From a bacterium (lineage in GTDB: Bacteria; Bacillota; Clostridia; Lachnospirales; Lachnospiraceae), in NCBI GenBank assembly GCA_030535455.1, contig JAUNJY010000015.1, positions 1-64,000 of the forward strand: 64,000 nucleotides of DNA. Reading direction: 5' to 3'. A program made the translations under genes and the position numbers. The first letter of the stretch is position 1; each line of letters starts with the position of its first letter. The notes beneath the pieces were generated by a model. That model searched no databases. It worked only from the letters and a program-made list of their open reading frames with translations, and was not told where the DNA came from. Shown here one piece after another: positions 26,750 to 35,874 of the stretch.

Positions 26750-26897
26750 GTATCCATCCATACAAGATAATCACAAGTGAGTAAATTGCTATTAAAATCA
26801 ACAAAAAATAGATGCAGAGATTTTAATAGTGAAAATATGTGAATGTATAAAATTTGTATAAATATACTAGAAAATAATGGTAGTTTGTGTAAAAGTG

Positions 26898-26934
26898 TTG
26901 AAAAATGTCGAAATATGTAATATACTATATTACA
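26898..26934 (+). promoter_or_regulatory. Promoter with a 9-1-9 palindrome over the -10 (DUF969 operon)
   Basis: TTGAAA (26898-26903), 17-base spacer, TATACT (26921-26926). The -10 lies inside the palindrome TGTAATATACTATATTACA (26916-26934), perfect apart from its single central base. A repressor bound here would block polymerase. No regulator gene is adjacent. Confidence 0.7.
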
Positions 26935-26967
26935 CTAAAGTGAAAAAGTATAAGGGAGGAAATAAGA

Positions 26968-27648
26968 ATGATTAAATTATTAGGTATCTTAATTATTATT
27001 TTAGGATTTTCATTAAAATTAGATTCAATCTTAATCATCATGCTTTCTGCAATCGTGACTGCAGTAGCAGGTGGACTTACGCCAGTAGAACTTCTTACTA
27101 CACTCGGTGAAACGTTTGTAAACAACAGAAGTATGGCAATCTTTATTTTAATTATGTTTGTAACAGGGACATTAGAACGTAACGGATTAAAAGAGGCGGC
27201 AGCTAAATTAATCGGTAAGATCAAAAACCCATCTTCAGGTAAAGTTATTGCAGCATACGGCGTAATGCGTGGTATATTTGGTGCATTCAATGTAAGTTTC
27301 GGTGGTGTAGCTGGTTTCGTTCAGCCAATCATCATGCCAATGGCAACTGGTGCAGTTGAAGCAACAGGAAATAAAATTAACGAAGAACATGAAGAAGAAA
27401 TCAAAGGTATGGCTTCCGCAATGGAAAACATCGCATGGTTCTTCTGCCAAGTATTATTCGTTGGTGGTTCAGGTGGATTATTAATCCAAGGTACATTAGC
27501 TGAATTAGGTTATGAAGTAAATCTTGCATCATTAGCAAAAGTTGCAATCGTACCGGCAGTCGTAGCAATCGCAGCAAGTATGGTTTATTTCATTATCAAA
27601 GATAAAATGTTAGTGAAAAAATATTACAATAAAAATAATAATAAATAA
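26968..27648 (+). CDS. DUF969 family membrane protein
   Basis: A 226-residue membrane protein with about five to six hydrophobic segments, matching DUF969 by its partner gene DUF979 and by GVMRGIFGAFNVSFGGVAGFVQPIIMPM and the internal ENIAWFFCQVLFVGGSGGLLIQGT segments. DUF969 and DUF979 proteins occur as adjacent pairs beside pyrrolidone-carboxylate peptidase and are thought to form a two-subunit transporter. The substrate is unproven; a pyroglutamyl or other peptide product is inferred from context. First gene of a four-gene operon behind a palindromic operator. Confidence 0.85.
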   Translation: MIKLLGILIIILGFSLKLDSILIIMLSAIVTAVAGGLTPVELLTTLGETFVNNRSMAIFILIMFVTGTLERNGLKEAAAKLIGKIKNPSSGKVIAAYGVMRGIFGAFNVSFGGVAGFVQPIIMPMATGAVEATGNKINEEHEEEIKGMASAMENIAWFFCQVLFVGGSGGLLIQGTLAELGYEVNLASLAKVAIVPAVVAIAASMVYFIIKDKMLVKKYYNKNNNK

Positions 27649-27665
27649 AAGGGGAGGAATATAGT

Positions 27666-28634
27666 ATGTCATTTGTTACATTTTTTACAGATCCAGAGAT
27701 CTTATTAGGAACAAAATTATTAGAAGTTGTGTACATGGTTATGGGGCTTCTTGCAATCTATACAGGTGTAAAAAATGCTTGTGATAAAGAGAATTCCTCT
27801 CGAATTCCAACAAGTATTTTCTGGGTAGTGTTAGGTATCATCATTGGTTTTGGTAGATTTATCAACGGTATGGAAAATGGTCCTGTGATCACAGGGGTAT
27901 TAATCTTTATCATGGCAATTCCAGCAGTCTTACAAAAGGTTAAACCAGGTAAGCTTGACAGACCAACAGCAGAACAAAGTGAACGTTTATTAGCAAAGAA
28001 CGGTATGAAAGTATTCATCCCAGCTCTTTCTATCGGTATCTCTGCAATCGTATTTGCAACATGTACTGAATTAGGCGCAATCGTTGGTGTAGCAGTTGGT
28101 GTTCTTATCGGTGTTGTATTCTTAATGATTATGTCTAAAGAAAACACTCCAGTGGTATTCTTAAAAGATACAGAACGTTTATTATCAACAGTAGGACCAT
28201 TATGTATCCTCCCAATGTTACTTGCAGCATTAGGTGCAGTATTTACAAAAGCAGGTGTTGGTGAAGTAATCGCTTCTTATGTTGAAAAAGTTATCCCATC
28301 CGGAAACTTAACAGTAGGTATTATCGTATATGCATTAGGTATGGTATTCTTCACAATGATCATGGGTAATGCATATGCAGCAATCACTGTAATGACAGTT
28401 GGTATCGGTGCACCATTCGTATTAGCATTAGGTGCTGATCCAACAGTAATTGGTATGCTTGCATTAACAACAGGTTTCTGTGGAACATTATTAACGCCAA
28501 TGGCAGCAAACTTCAATATCGTACCAGTTGCGATGTTAGATATGAAAAATCGATTTGGCGTAATCAAAAATCAGGTAGTAATCTCTGTATTTATGATTAT
28601 CTTCCAAATCGCATACATGCTTCTTTTTAGTTAA
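27666..28634 (+). CDS. DUF979 family membrane protein
   Basis: A 322-residue membrane protein with about nine to ten hydrophobic segments, including KNGMKVFIPALSIGISAIVFATCTELGAIVG and the C-terminal GNAYAAITVMTVGIGAPF and TGFCGTLLTPMAANFNIVPVA motifs. The last motif resembles ion-transporter re-entrant loops. It is separated from DUF969 by 17 bases with its own GGGGAGG site, and probably forms the second half of the same transport system. It is followed closely by an aminopeptidase and Pcp, fitting peptide salvage. Confidence 0.85.
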   Translation: MSFVTFFTDPEILLGTKLLEVVYMVMGLLAIYTGVKNACDKENSSRIPTSIFWVVLGIIIGFGRFINGMENGPVITGVLIFIMAIPAVLQKVKPGKLDRPTAEQSERLLAKNGMKVFIPALSIGISAIVFATCTELGAIVGVAVGVLIGVVFLMIMSKENTPVVFLKDTERLLSTVGPLCILPMLLAALGAVFTKAGVGEVIASYVEKVIPSGNLTVGIIVYALGMVFFTMIMGNAYAAITVMTVGIGAPFVLALGADPTVIGMLALTTGFCGTLLTPMAANFNIVPVAMLDMKNRFGVIKNQVVISVFMIIFQIAYMLLFS

Positions 28635-28657
28635 TAGCTTTAAGTGAGGAAATGATT

Positions 28658-29653
28658 ATGAATAGTAAGTTACAACGAGGAGCACGAATCGTTGCCGAAA
28701 AGTGGCTAGAAGTAGCCGATGGTGAGCGAGTGTTTATTGTTACAAGTGAGGAACATGTAAATGAGGTGGCTCTCATCGAACAGTATGTCAAAGAGGCAGG
28801 CGCGTTCGTTGAGGTTATGACATTCGAGAAACATAAAGGACAGGTTGGTCATTATTTTGATGAACATGAGACTGCCTTTGACTCTTATAATGTTATTCTT
28901 GGTGCAACGACGCATTCATTAGTCACAACCAAAGCAGTAAAAAGAGCAATTGAAAGGGGAAGTCGGTTTTTATCGCTTCCTCTTTCTACAAATGATGACA
29001 GTTCTTTATTGGAATATGATTTTCTGCTAATGGACCCTATAGAAAGCAAAAAAATGGCAGACCAGCTGTTTCTTCGCTTACAGGGTGGAAAAGAGATCTT
29101 GGTAACGACTGCGGCAGGAACGCGCCTTACATTTTCTATGGAGGGAAGAGAGGCACAGTTATTTACCGGAGCAACAAGACAGGGAAATGGCTATTCATCT
29201 TCCAGTTTTGAGATTTTTATTCCAGTAGTAGAGAATAAGACATATGGAACAGGCATTGTGGATGGGTCTCTTGGCTATATCGGTGTACCAAAAGAACCTG
29301 TTCGAATTGATTTAAAAGACGGCAGAGTCTGTGAAATCGAACAAAATGAGGCTGGACAGAAGCTTAGCGAATATATGGCTGCATTTGAGGATGAAGGCAT
29401 ATATGTGGCAGGTGAATTCGGCATCGGCTTAAATACATTTTCTAGATGTTCGGGAAATAGCTATATTGAAGATGAGTCCACATATGGAACGTTCCATATT
29501 GGATTTGGACGAAATATTGCATTTGGCGGACAGCAGGAAGCAAAAGGACATTTTGACCTGGTATTTAATAAACCAGATATTTATATTGATGGAATATTGA
29601 TTATGAGCGAAGGAGAAATCCTTTGGGAAGATCAGTTTAAAAAAGTGATTTAG
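28658..29653 (+). CDS. M29-like aminopeptidase family protein
   Basis: About 331 residues, resembling the leucyl-aminopeptidase/M29-related group: an N-terminal alpha/beta domain ([39 protein letters not shown]) and a C-terminal metal domain with [24 protein letters not shown] and [16 protein letters not shown]. The Glu/His residues in these blocks are the likely metal ligands. GAGGA at 28646-28650 makes ATG 28658 the start rather than ATG 28652. Between DUF979 and Pcp, it probably trims peptides after pyroglutamate removal or import. Confidence 0.75.
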   Translation: MNSKLQRGARIVAEKWLEVADGERVFIVTSEEHVNEVALIEQYVKEAGAFVEVMTFEKHKGQVGHYFDEHETAFDSYNVILGATTHSLVTTKAVKRAIERGSRFLSLPLSTNDDSSLLEYDFLLMDPIESKKMADQLFLRLQGGKEILVTTAAGTRLTFSMEGREAQLFTGATRQGNGYSSSSFEIFIPVVENKTYGTGIVDGSLGYIGVPKEPVRIDLKDGRVCEIEQNEAGQKLSEYMAAFEDEGIYVAGEFGIGLNTFSRCSGNSYIEDESTYGTFHIGFGRNIAFGGQQEAKGHFDLVFNKPDIYIDGILIMSEGEILWEDQFKKVI

Positions 29654-29670
29654 TAAAGGTGGTAAATAAT

Positions 29671-30315
29671 ATGAAAGTACTTATTACAGGATTTGATCCA
29701 TTTGGTGGAGAAAAAGTTAACCCAGCATACGAAGCTGTGAAAATGCTTCCAAGCGAAATCGCAGGAGCAGAAGTAATCACATTAGAAATTCCTACTGTAT
29801 ACTCTAAGAGTGGAGAAGCAGTGGAAAAAGCGATGGAAGAACATAACCCAGACGTAGTAATCTGTGTTGGACAAGCTGGTGGAAGAAGTTCTATTACAAT
29901 CGAAAAGGTTGCAATTAACCTTGCAGAAGCTAGAATTCAAGATAATGCGGGAAACCAACCTTCTGACGTAGCATTACATGAAGATGGTGAAACTGCTTAC
30001 TTCACAAACCTTCCTTGTAAGGCTGTTGTGAAAGAGTTACGTGATAACAACATTCCAGCACATATTTCTTATACTGCAGGAACATTTGTATGTAACGACG
30101 TTATGTACCACGTGCTTTACCTAATCAATAAGAAGTTTGGCAACGTTCGTGGTGGTTTCATCCACGTTCCTTATGCGTTAGAACAAGTAATTGATAAGCC
30201 TCAAGGTACATGTGCAATGTCTCTTGAAACAATTTCTAAGGGTCTTGAATTAGCAATTAAGGCAATCGTTGAAAATGAACAAGATATTGCTCTTCAAGTT
30301 GGCACTATCATGTAG
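29671..30315 (+). CDS. pcp: Pyroglutamyl-peptidase I
   Basis: About 214 residues of the C15 cysteine peptidase family, which removes N-terminal pyroglutamate from peptides in the cytosol. The start [20 protein letters not shown] is diagnostic, and the catalytic Glu ([15 protein letters not shown]), Cys ([11 protein letters not shown]) and His (GFIHVPYA) blocks are all present. A frame is open from 29659, but the AAAGGTGG site and family alignment put the start at ATG 29671. Last gene of the DUF969-DUF979-aminopeptidase-pcp operon. Confidence 0.97.
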   Translation: MKVLITGFDPFGGEKVNPAYEAVKMLPSEIAGAEVITLEIPTVYSKSGEAVEKAMEEHNPDVVICVGQAGGRSSITIEKVAINLAEARIQDNAGNQPSDVALHEDGETAYFTNLPCKAVVKELRDNNIPAHISYTAGTFVCNDVMYHVLYLINKKFGNVRGGFIHVPYALEQVIDKPQGTCAMSLETISKGLELAIKAIVENEQDIALQVGTIM

Positions 30316-30461
30316 TTGTGCGGCCTGTTCTATCCTTCTAAAAATCCCGCTTTCTATAATCCTTGCATTGACAGTAATATATAAGCATTTGTAGAATAAA
30401 AGTTAGCGAAATAGTGGGAAAGAACAGAGTTTAAAACAGTTTATTGAGCTACTAACATAAT

Positions 30462-30514
30462 AAAAGAAAGGTCCAGGCATCTTAAAAGAGAATGTCTGGA
30501 CCTTTCGGTTTTTT
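30462..30514. terminator. Bidirectional terminator between pcp and the MATE gene
   Basis: AAAGGTCCAGGCAT (30467-30480) pairs with ATGTCTGGACCTTT (30492-30505). A T run follows on the plus strand, and an A-rich stretch before the stem supplies a T run for the minus strand. Confidence 0.8.
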
Positions 30515-30521
30515 AATAAGC

Positions 30522-31838
30522 TTAGAATGTAATACTAGAATTTTTCTTTACATAGTAGAAACTGAGTACAAATACTACAAGTTCTGTAATTGGCATACAG
30601 AGCCAGATTACGTTGCTGCTAAATATAAGCGGAAGGGTAAGGATTAAGATGGAACTTAAGATTACAGTTCGCATGGTTGAAACTATTAAGGACTCTTTCG
30701 TCTTTAACACGCTTTGCAAGTAATAGGAGGATAATAGGCTGTATCCTGCTGGTAAGAAAGCGATAAAGTATAGACGGATAGCAATGTTTGAAATTTCCTT
30801 GATCTCTGATGTAAGGCTTAGGAATACACTGGATACGGCATAAGGGAATAAAAGGCCGACACCGCTAAATAGAATTCCCATAGCAATAATCGTAATATAT
30901 CCTAATCGTTTTGTCTCAGCAATACGTTTGCTTTGTGCAGCACCATAATTATACGAGATAATTGGCTGTATTGCCTGTCCTACTCCTGTAAATAAGGAAT
31001 TGAACAGGATTACGCAGTTGGAGATTACGCCGTAAACCGCTAATGCAGTCTGTCCGCAGTAACGTAATACCTGAATGTTAAACAGGCATACGATCAGCCC
31101 GTTGGAAAACTCATTTAAGAAGCTGGAGATACCGCTTCCTGTAATGGTTGCAAGATGGGACATGATCCTTGTTGGTTTTACAAAACGTAAGTTATTCTTT
31201 TTGCTAAAGAAATGACTGCCCATGATAAGGCCGGATAAAATCATACCGCTGATGGAAGCAATGGCTGCTCCCTGAATACCAACATCCATGTTCATGACTA
31301 AGATAATATCCAGAATGATATTTAAGCATCCGCCGCCAATAACACCGGCAAGTGCCAGATTAGGATTTCCATCGTTACGGATCCAGATGGCTAAGAAATT
31401 GGATAACACCACAATTGGAAGAAAGGCTGTAATCCATTTCATATATGAATGGGCATATGGATATAATGTATCATTTGCACCCATTAATCTTAAAATAGGT
31501 GGCAGGTTTGTGCTATATAGCAGCCATAGCAGTAAAATTACGGCCCCGATACCAAGGGTAGAAATCGTAAAGAAATTTCGTCCCTCTCTCATATCGTCCA
31601 TCCCCTTGTGGACATTCATATGGATCGAACCTCCGACCCCAAATAAAATTCCGGTGGACATTAAGAGTGCAATCGGCGGAGTGGCAAGGCTTAAGGCTGC
31701 TAATGCATCTGCACCTACGCCCTTTCCGATAACGATTGCATCCGCCATGGTATAGATGGACATGACCATGGCACTGCCCAGAGAAGGAATTAGGTATTTT
31801 CGATAAATACTTTTAATATTTTGATTTAATAAATCCAT
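30522..31838 (-). CDS. MATE family efflux transporter
   Basis: A 438-residue, 12-segment membrane protein of the MATE multidrug/Na+(H+) antiporter family. Seen features are the N-terminal SIYRKYLIPSLGSAMVMSIYTMADAIVIGKGVGADALAALSLA block and the second-half GQAIQPIISYNYGA motif, a MATE hallmark. It is transcribed away from a MerR-type regulator, from a promoter with the elongated spacer typical of MerR control, suggesting inducible drug export. Confidence 0.95.
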   Translation of the reverse strand: MDLLNQNIKSIYRKYLIPSLGSAMVMSIYTMADAIVIGKGVGADALAALSLATPPIALLMSTGILFGVGGSIHMNVHKGMDDMREGRNFFTISTLGIGAVILLLWLLYSTNLPPILRLMGANDTLYPYAHSYMKWITAFLPIVVLSNFLAIWIRNDGNPNLALAGVIGGGCLNIILDIILVMNMDVGIQGAAIASISGMILSGLIMGSHFFSKKNNLRFVKPTRIMSHLATITGSGISSFLNEFSNGLIVCLFNIQVLRYCGQTALAVYGVISNCVILFNSLFTGVGQAIQPIISYNYGAAQSKRIAETKRLGYITIIAMGILFSGVGLLFPYAVSSVFLSLTSEIKEISNIAIRLYFIAFLPAGYSLLSSYYLQSVLKTKESLIVSTMRTVILSSILILTLPLIFSSNVIWLCMPITELVVFVLSFYYVKKNSSITF

Positions 31839-31890
31839 TTTAAACTCCTCTAATTATACATATAAATTGTTCTTTCGACACATATTTGCT

Positions 31891-31921
31891 ATTATAAACT
31901 ATAAACCTACTTTAGAGTCAA
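31891..31921 (-). promoter_or_regulatory. MerR-type promoter of the MATE gene (19-base spacer)
   Basis: On the minus strand TTGACT (31916-31921) and TATAAT (31891-31896) are near-consensus but separated by 19 bases (31897-31915), the over-long spacing corrected by MerR-family activators. The spacer and flank contain an imperfect dyad, ACTCTAAAGT and AGGTTTATAGT. The divergent MerR gene starts 33 bases beyond. Confidence 0.72.
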
Positions 31922-31953
31922 ACAATTAAGAAAAGAAATGATAGGAGCTTAAA

Positions 31954-32697
31954 ATGGAGCAGTATTTAAAGATAAACGAGGTTTCCAAACTATTTGATAT
32001 TCCGGTTTCTACACTTCATTATTGGGAAAAGCATGGACTATTTCAAGTAAGACGGAATAAGGACAATAAATATCGGGAGTATTCCATGACAGATGTCTTA
32101 AATATATGGGAAATCATGCTGTATCGAGAGTTGAATATACCTATACAGGAGGCCAAGGAACTTCTTGATAAAAATGTAGATAATCTGGAACAGGTGTATT
32201 CGGCAAATGAGAAAAAGCTTGAGGAGCAAATTCGGAGTTTAAAGAAAAAGAGAGAAAAAATCAAAGAGCAGAAACGGCTGATTGGATTGTTAAAAGAGCT
32301 GGAGCAGGAGGAATTTAGAACTACAGAGCCTGATTTTTCAATATGCAAGGTAGATAAGGTTCAGATGGATAGTATAAAAGAGAGTTTAAAAAATCCCTAT
32401 AACTGCATTATGTTTATTTCTAAAGGAGAAGAGAAGGAGTATACCAGAGGGATAGCCCTTCCACCGGAGCAAGGTGAGGAGCTTCTTTGGGATAAGAAGC
32501 AGGAAGAAAAAAAATATGTAGAATTCTTATTGAAGATGAACGTGGAAGACAGCAGCGATAATAATTTGCAGGAAGTCATATCCAGACTAGAAGAGATGGG
32601 GCACAAGACAGGAGAAGTCATAGCAAGGTATTTACTTGTGGCAAATGAAGAGGGAAGACGTATGGAATACTACCGTGCATGGATTATTATTAAATAG
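31954..32697 (+). CDS. MerR-family transcriptional regulator
   Basis: A 247-residue regulator. The N-terminal winged helix (KINEVSKLFDIPVSTLHYWEKHGLFQVRRNKDNKYREY) is MerR-type, followed by a long dimerising coiled coil (about 75-110, rich in Lys/Glu) and a C-terminal ligand domain of about 130 residues. The C-terminus has no metal-binding cysteines, so it resembles multidrug-binding members (BmrR/BltR style), but it lacks an obvious GyrI match. Its divergent position and the 19-base promoter spacer next to it suggest it activates the MATE pump. Confidence 0.9.
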   Translation: MEQYLKINEVSKLFDIPVSTLHYWEKHGLFQVRRNKDNKYREYSMTDVLNIWEIMLYRELNIPIQEAKELLDKNVDNLEQVYSANEKKLEEQIRSLKKKREKIKEQKRLIGLLKELEQEEFRTTEPDFSICKVDKVQMDSIKESLKNPYNCIMFISKGEEKEYTRGIALPPEQGEELLWDKKQEEKKYVEFLLKMNVEDSSDNNLQEVISRLEEMGHKTGEVIARYLLVANEEGRRMEYYRAWIIIK

Positions 32698-32794
32698 GAT
32701 GTAGTTAATAAATAAATCCATTAAATACCAGTATAAATTTCCTTTATTTTATATTATCCTTTTAACATATATTTTTTTACAAGGAGATAATAAA

Positions 32795-33214
32795 ATGAAA
32801 AAAACACTTTCCGCATTATTATTAGGTACAATGCTTGTAACATCTCTTACAGCATGTGGAGAAAAAGCTGACGATACTGCAGCTGCAACAGCTACACCAG
32901 AAGCTACTGCTGAAGCTACAGCTACACCAGCTGCTTCTACAGAAAAAACTGAATTAACAGATGGTACTTTCGAAGGTACTGGTGCAGGTCTTCAAGGAGA
33001 TATCAAAGTTTCTGTAACTGTTAAAGATGGTAAAATCGATAAAATCGAAATCTTAGAACAAAAAGAAACTGAATCAATCTTTGCTACAGCTAAGGATGCT
33101 ATCCCAGCTGCAATCATTGAAGCACAATCTACAGACGTAGATGTTGTTGCTAACGCTACAATGTCTTCTAACGGAATTATCGAAGCTGTTAAAAACGCTT
33201 TAGCTTCTAAATAA
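32795..33214 (+). CDS. FMN_bind-domain lipoprotein
   Basis: A 139-residue lipoprotein: signal and lipobox TSLTACGE, an Ala/Thr/Pro-rich flexible linker (about 27-50), then one FMN_bind domain. The domain is clearly related to the C-terminus of the reductase at 24895 (shared DGT(F/Y)xGT, GDI(K/N)V, LEQ(K/H)ETE and SSNG blocks). The covalent flavin site, usually (S/T)GAT-x-x-(S/T), reads VANATMSS here, so the Gly is missing but acceptor residues remain. It is likely an extracellular electron carrier, if flavinylated. Confidence 0.85.
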   Translation: MKKTLSALLLGTMLVTSLTACGEKADDTAAATATPEATAEATATPAASTEKTELTDGTFEGTGAGLQGDIKVSVTVKDGKIDKIEILEQKETESIFATAKDAIPAAIIEAQSTDVDVVANATMSSNGIIEAVKNALASK

Positions 33215-33232
33215 TTTAATAGAATTAAGATA

Positions 33233-33262
33233 AGAAAGGCCGTAGACATCTACGGCCTTTTA
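33233..33262 (+). terminator. Intrinsic terminator after the FMN_bind lipoprotein gene
   Basis: AAAGGCCGTAGA pairs with TCTACGGCCTTTT across a very short loop. A family A repeat begins at the last T of the run. Confidence 0.85.
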
Positions 33263-33352
33263 GCTTGTCGACAAATCCGATATTCGAAAAGCGCGGTTTC
33301 CGGATATCGATTCCAATGAAAACCTACGGTTTTTAAACTTTCCTCCAAGCAG
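33262..33352. repeat. Dispersed post-terminator repeat, family A copy 2
   Basis: Begins with AGCTTGTCGACAAA like 15002-15015 and then jumps directly to a block (33274-33352) matching 15116-15194 at 76 of 79 bases. The internal 100 bases of copy 1 are absent. It lies immediately after a terminator. No coding frame. Confidence 0.75.
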
Positions 33353-33396
33353 CCCCCTAGTCATTACAAAAATGGTAAGGGATAAGTTGTGAACGA

Positions 33397-33640
33397 TTGG
33401 GCATATGTAAAAAAGAACTTTCAGAGTGCCCAAAGTATGACTTAGGATAATGGAAAAATAGGGTGTTTGGGCAGAGATGAAAAACAAATCATCAGTATGC
33501 CCGGGAAGCGACAACAACCTTCAGAAACCTAAGCAAGTTGGGCAAATCTTAACAAAGAATTTCTATATGCCAAAACAAGGGCCACTCTAAGTAGCCCCCC
33601 TCATGCTTGGCTTTCATAATTACAATTATGCCAACGGGAC
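33397..33640. repeat. Non-coding region with three hairpin units at about 70-base intervals
   Basis: TTGGGCA begins at 33397, 33467 and 33538 (spacing 70 and 71), and each is answered 30-odd bases later by TGCC(C) (33427, 33498, 33568), so each unit can fold into a GGGCA/TGCCC hairpin. A fourth, different hairpin, TTGGC...CATAATT/AATTATGCCAA, closes the region near 33612-33640. There is no open frame. It could be a structured RNA or decayed tandem repeat; no known riboswitch class was recognised. Confidence 0.4.
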
Positions 33641-33786
33641 GCGCATTACAAAGGACATTTGACGAGGACGGGAAAAGAAGAATATAGTACATAAAAGCTA
33701 GATAAGGAATAGTAATAGATTTTGCATGATTTGCATTTGATTATGAAATACTTACTTTATACAACTTATAGGAGGAGTGGCTAGAA

Positions 33787-35802
33787 ATGAAGAAGTATAA
33801 GGTAAGGCAAATCTATGCAGTACTGTGTATTGCACTGATGTGTCTGGGTAGTATGTCCGGTTGCGGTAAGGACGATAGCAAAGAGCCGGAACAGCAGCAG
33901 ACAGAGGCACCGAACGAGACAGGAGCAGCCGAAGGAAACATCAAGCTGACAATCATGGGAACCAGTGATGTGCATAATTATCTTATGAATTATGATTATT
34001 ACACGGTATCTGAAAGTGAAAAGAATGGACTTGTAAAAGTCAGTACATTGATCAAGCAGTATAAAGAAGACAATCCTAATGTGCTTGTATTTGATAATGG
34101 GGATTTGATCCAAGGAAATCCTTTGGGTGATTATTTTGCAAGGGTAAATCCGTTACAAGCAGGAACTGAGCATCCAGTCTATCAGGCATTAAGCCTTGCA
34201 GGATATGATGGTGCCACATTAGGAAACCATGAGTTTAACTATGGACTTGATTATCTAAAACAGATTATAAGTGACTCTAAAGTTCCTATTATAAATACCA
34301 ATATCTATAATGCACAGACCAAAGAACCAGAGTTTCAGCAATATGAGATTATTAATAAAAAGGTAGTCGATGAGAATGGAAATGAAACAGAGCTAAAGAT
34401 TGGTGTCTTAGGATTTGTTCCACCACAAATCTTGCAATGGGATAAAATCAATCTAGAGGATAAGATCGAAGTCAAGGATATTGTTGAGAGTGCGAAAGAA
34501 ATGGTGCCTAAGGTAAAGGCGGAAGGTGCAGATATCATTATCGCATTATCCCATAGCGGATATGGAGATGGTAGTTATAACACAGGAGATGAAAATGTAT
34601 CATATGAACTAACCAAGATAGAAGGTATAGATGCAGTCATTGCAGGACATTCTCATGATACATTCCCATCGGAGACATTTGCAGAGGATAACAAAAATCT
34701 TGCCAATGTAGATATAGTCAAGGGAACAATGAATGGGGTTCCTACTGTGCAGCCTGCCAAATATGCAGAAGGCGTTGGTGTCATCAATCTGACTATAACT
34801 TCTCAGGATGGAAAGTATACAGTTTCTGATGGAAGCTCACAATTTTTAAGTGCTGAAAATGTGGAAAATGATGCAGATCTTGTAGCAGCATTACAAGAAG
34901 CACATGATCAAGTCGTAGCATATGTAAATTCACCGGTTGGAAAGACAAAGAGGGATATCAACACGTATTTCGCCCTAGTCAGTGATAATGATGCTGTCCA
35001 GTTGGTTTCTGATGCGCAGATGGAATATGCAAAGGATAAAGTGAAGGAAGAAGATGCCCTAAAGGAGTATAAAGAGCTTCCTATCTTATCAGCGGCCGCT
35101 CCATTTAAAGCAGGACTTTCAAAAGATGGAACCAAGGCAGATGACTATGTGGAAGTAAAGAAAGGCGACCTTTCCATTAAGGATATCGCAAACATTTATA
35201 AATATCCAAATACCGCAGTCATTATGAAGGTGAATGGAAAAGGACTAAGAAACTGGCTTGAAATGAGTGCTGGATTATTTAATATTATGGACACTGCATC
35301 TACAGAAAATCAAGAACTGTTAAATAATAATTATGCAGCCTATAATTTTGATACCATTGATGGGGTGACGTACCAGATCGATGTAACAAAACAACCAAAA
35401 TATGATCACGATGGAAAGTTAATCAACGAAGATTCTAGCAGAATTGTTGATTTGAAATACAATGGAAAAGAGATCAAGGATGATGACGAATTTTTAGTAA
35501 TCACTAATAATTATAGAGCAAGCGGAGGCGGTAACTTCCCAATCTTTGGGGACGGCAATGAAGTGCTTTATATCTCAAGTGATGAAACAAGACAAATCGT
35601 TACTGACTTTGTAAAAGCACAAGGTACGATCAATATTTCTGCAGATAATAATTGGAAGCTAAACAATGCAAAGATAAAAGGCAAGGCAACTTTCTTATCC
35701 AGTACCAATGCAGAAGAGCTAGCAAAATCATATCAAAACATTGTGGTTGATGAAGCAACAGATAGTGGAGTAACACAATATAGTTATAAATTTACAAAAT
35801 AA
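33787..35802 (+). CDS. Cell-surface 5'-nucleotidase/2',3'-cyclic-nucleotide phosphodiesterase lipoprotein
   Basis: A 671-residue exported enzyme. Lipobox GSMSGCGKD. The N-terminal metallophosphoesterase domain shows GTSDVHNYL, FDNGDLIQGNPLGDYF, ATLGNHEFNYGLDYL, IIALSHSG and VIAGHSHDTF, with the two-metal ligands Asp, His, Asn and His all visible. The C-terminal 5_nucleotid_C domain (about 380-620) includes NTAVIMKVNGKGLRNWLEMSA and the base-stacking YNFDTIDG loop. The layout is CpdB/YfkN-like. It releases nucleosides and phosphate from external nucleotides. Own terminator; no partner gene. Confidence 0.92.
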   Translation: MKKYKVRQIYAVLCIALMCLGSMSGCGKDDSKEPEQQQTEAPNETGAAEGNIKLTIMGTSDVHNYLMNYDYYTVSESEKNGLVKVSTLIKQYKEDNPNVLVFDNGDLIQGNPLGDYFARVNPLQAGTEHPVYQALSLAGYDGATLGNHEFNYGLDYLKQIISDSKVPIINTNIYNAQTKEPEFQQYEIINKKVVDENGNETELKIGVLGFVPPQILQWDKINLEDKIEVKDIVESAKEMVPKVKAEGADIIIALSHSGYGDGSYNTGDENVSYELTKIEGIDAVIAGHSHDTFPSETFAEDNKNLANVDIVKGTMNGVPTVQPAKYAEGVGVINLTITSQDGKYTVSDGSSQFLSAENVENDADLVAALQEAHDQVVAYVNSPVGKTKRDINTYFALVSDNDAVQLVSDAQMEYAKDKVKEEDALKEYKELPILSAAAPFKAGLSKDGTKADDYVEVKKGDLSIKDIANIYKYPNTAVIMKVNGKGLRNWLEMSAGLFNIMDTASTENQELLNNNYAAYNFDTIDGVTYQIDVTKQPKYDHDGKLINEDSSRIVDLKYNGKEIKDDDEFLVITNNYRASGGGNFPIFGDGNEVLYISSDETRQIVTDFVKAQGTINISADNNWKLNNAKIKGKATFLSSTNAEELAKSYQNIVVDEATDSGVTQYSYKFTK

Positions 35803-35818
35803 ACCACGCTTCATTATA

Positions 35819-35857
35819 AGAATAACCTCTGCTAGAAAGAAAGCAGAGGTTATTTCT
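35819..35857. terminator. Terminator after the nucleotidase gene, possibly bidirectional
   Basis: AATAACCTCTGC (35821-35832) and its complement GCAGAGGTTATT (35842-35853) form a perfect 12-bp stem followed by TTCTT. The convergent TetR gene ends at 35875. Confidence 0.75.
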
Positions 35858-35874
35858 TCTGGTTTGCTCTGGAA

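Noticed and set aside
31288-31755. 155-residue plus-strand frame opposite the MATE gene
   Set aside because: Fully inside the MATE coding sequence; its translation lacks any domain-like pattern and has no ribosome site.
33353-33786. Possible riboswitch before the nucleotidase gene
   Set aside because: I compared it from memory with cobalamin, glycine, purine, THF, lysine, SAM and cyclic-di-GMP patterns and saw no convincing core; kept only as structured DNA.
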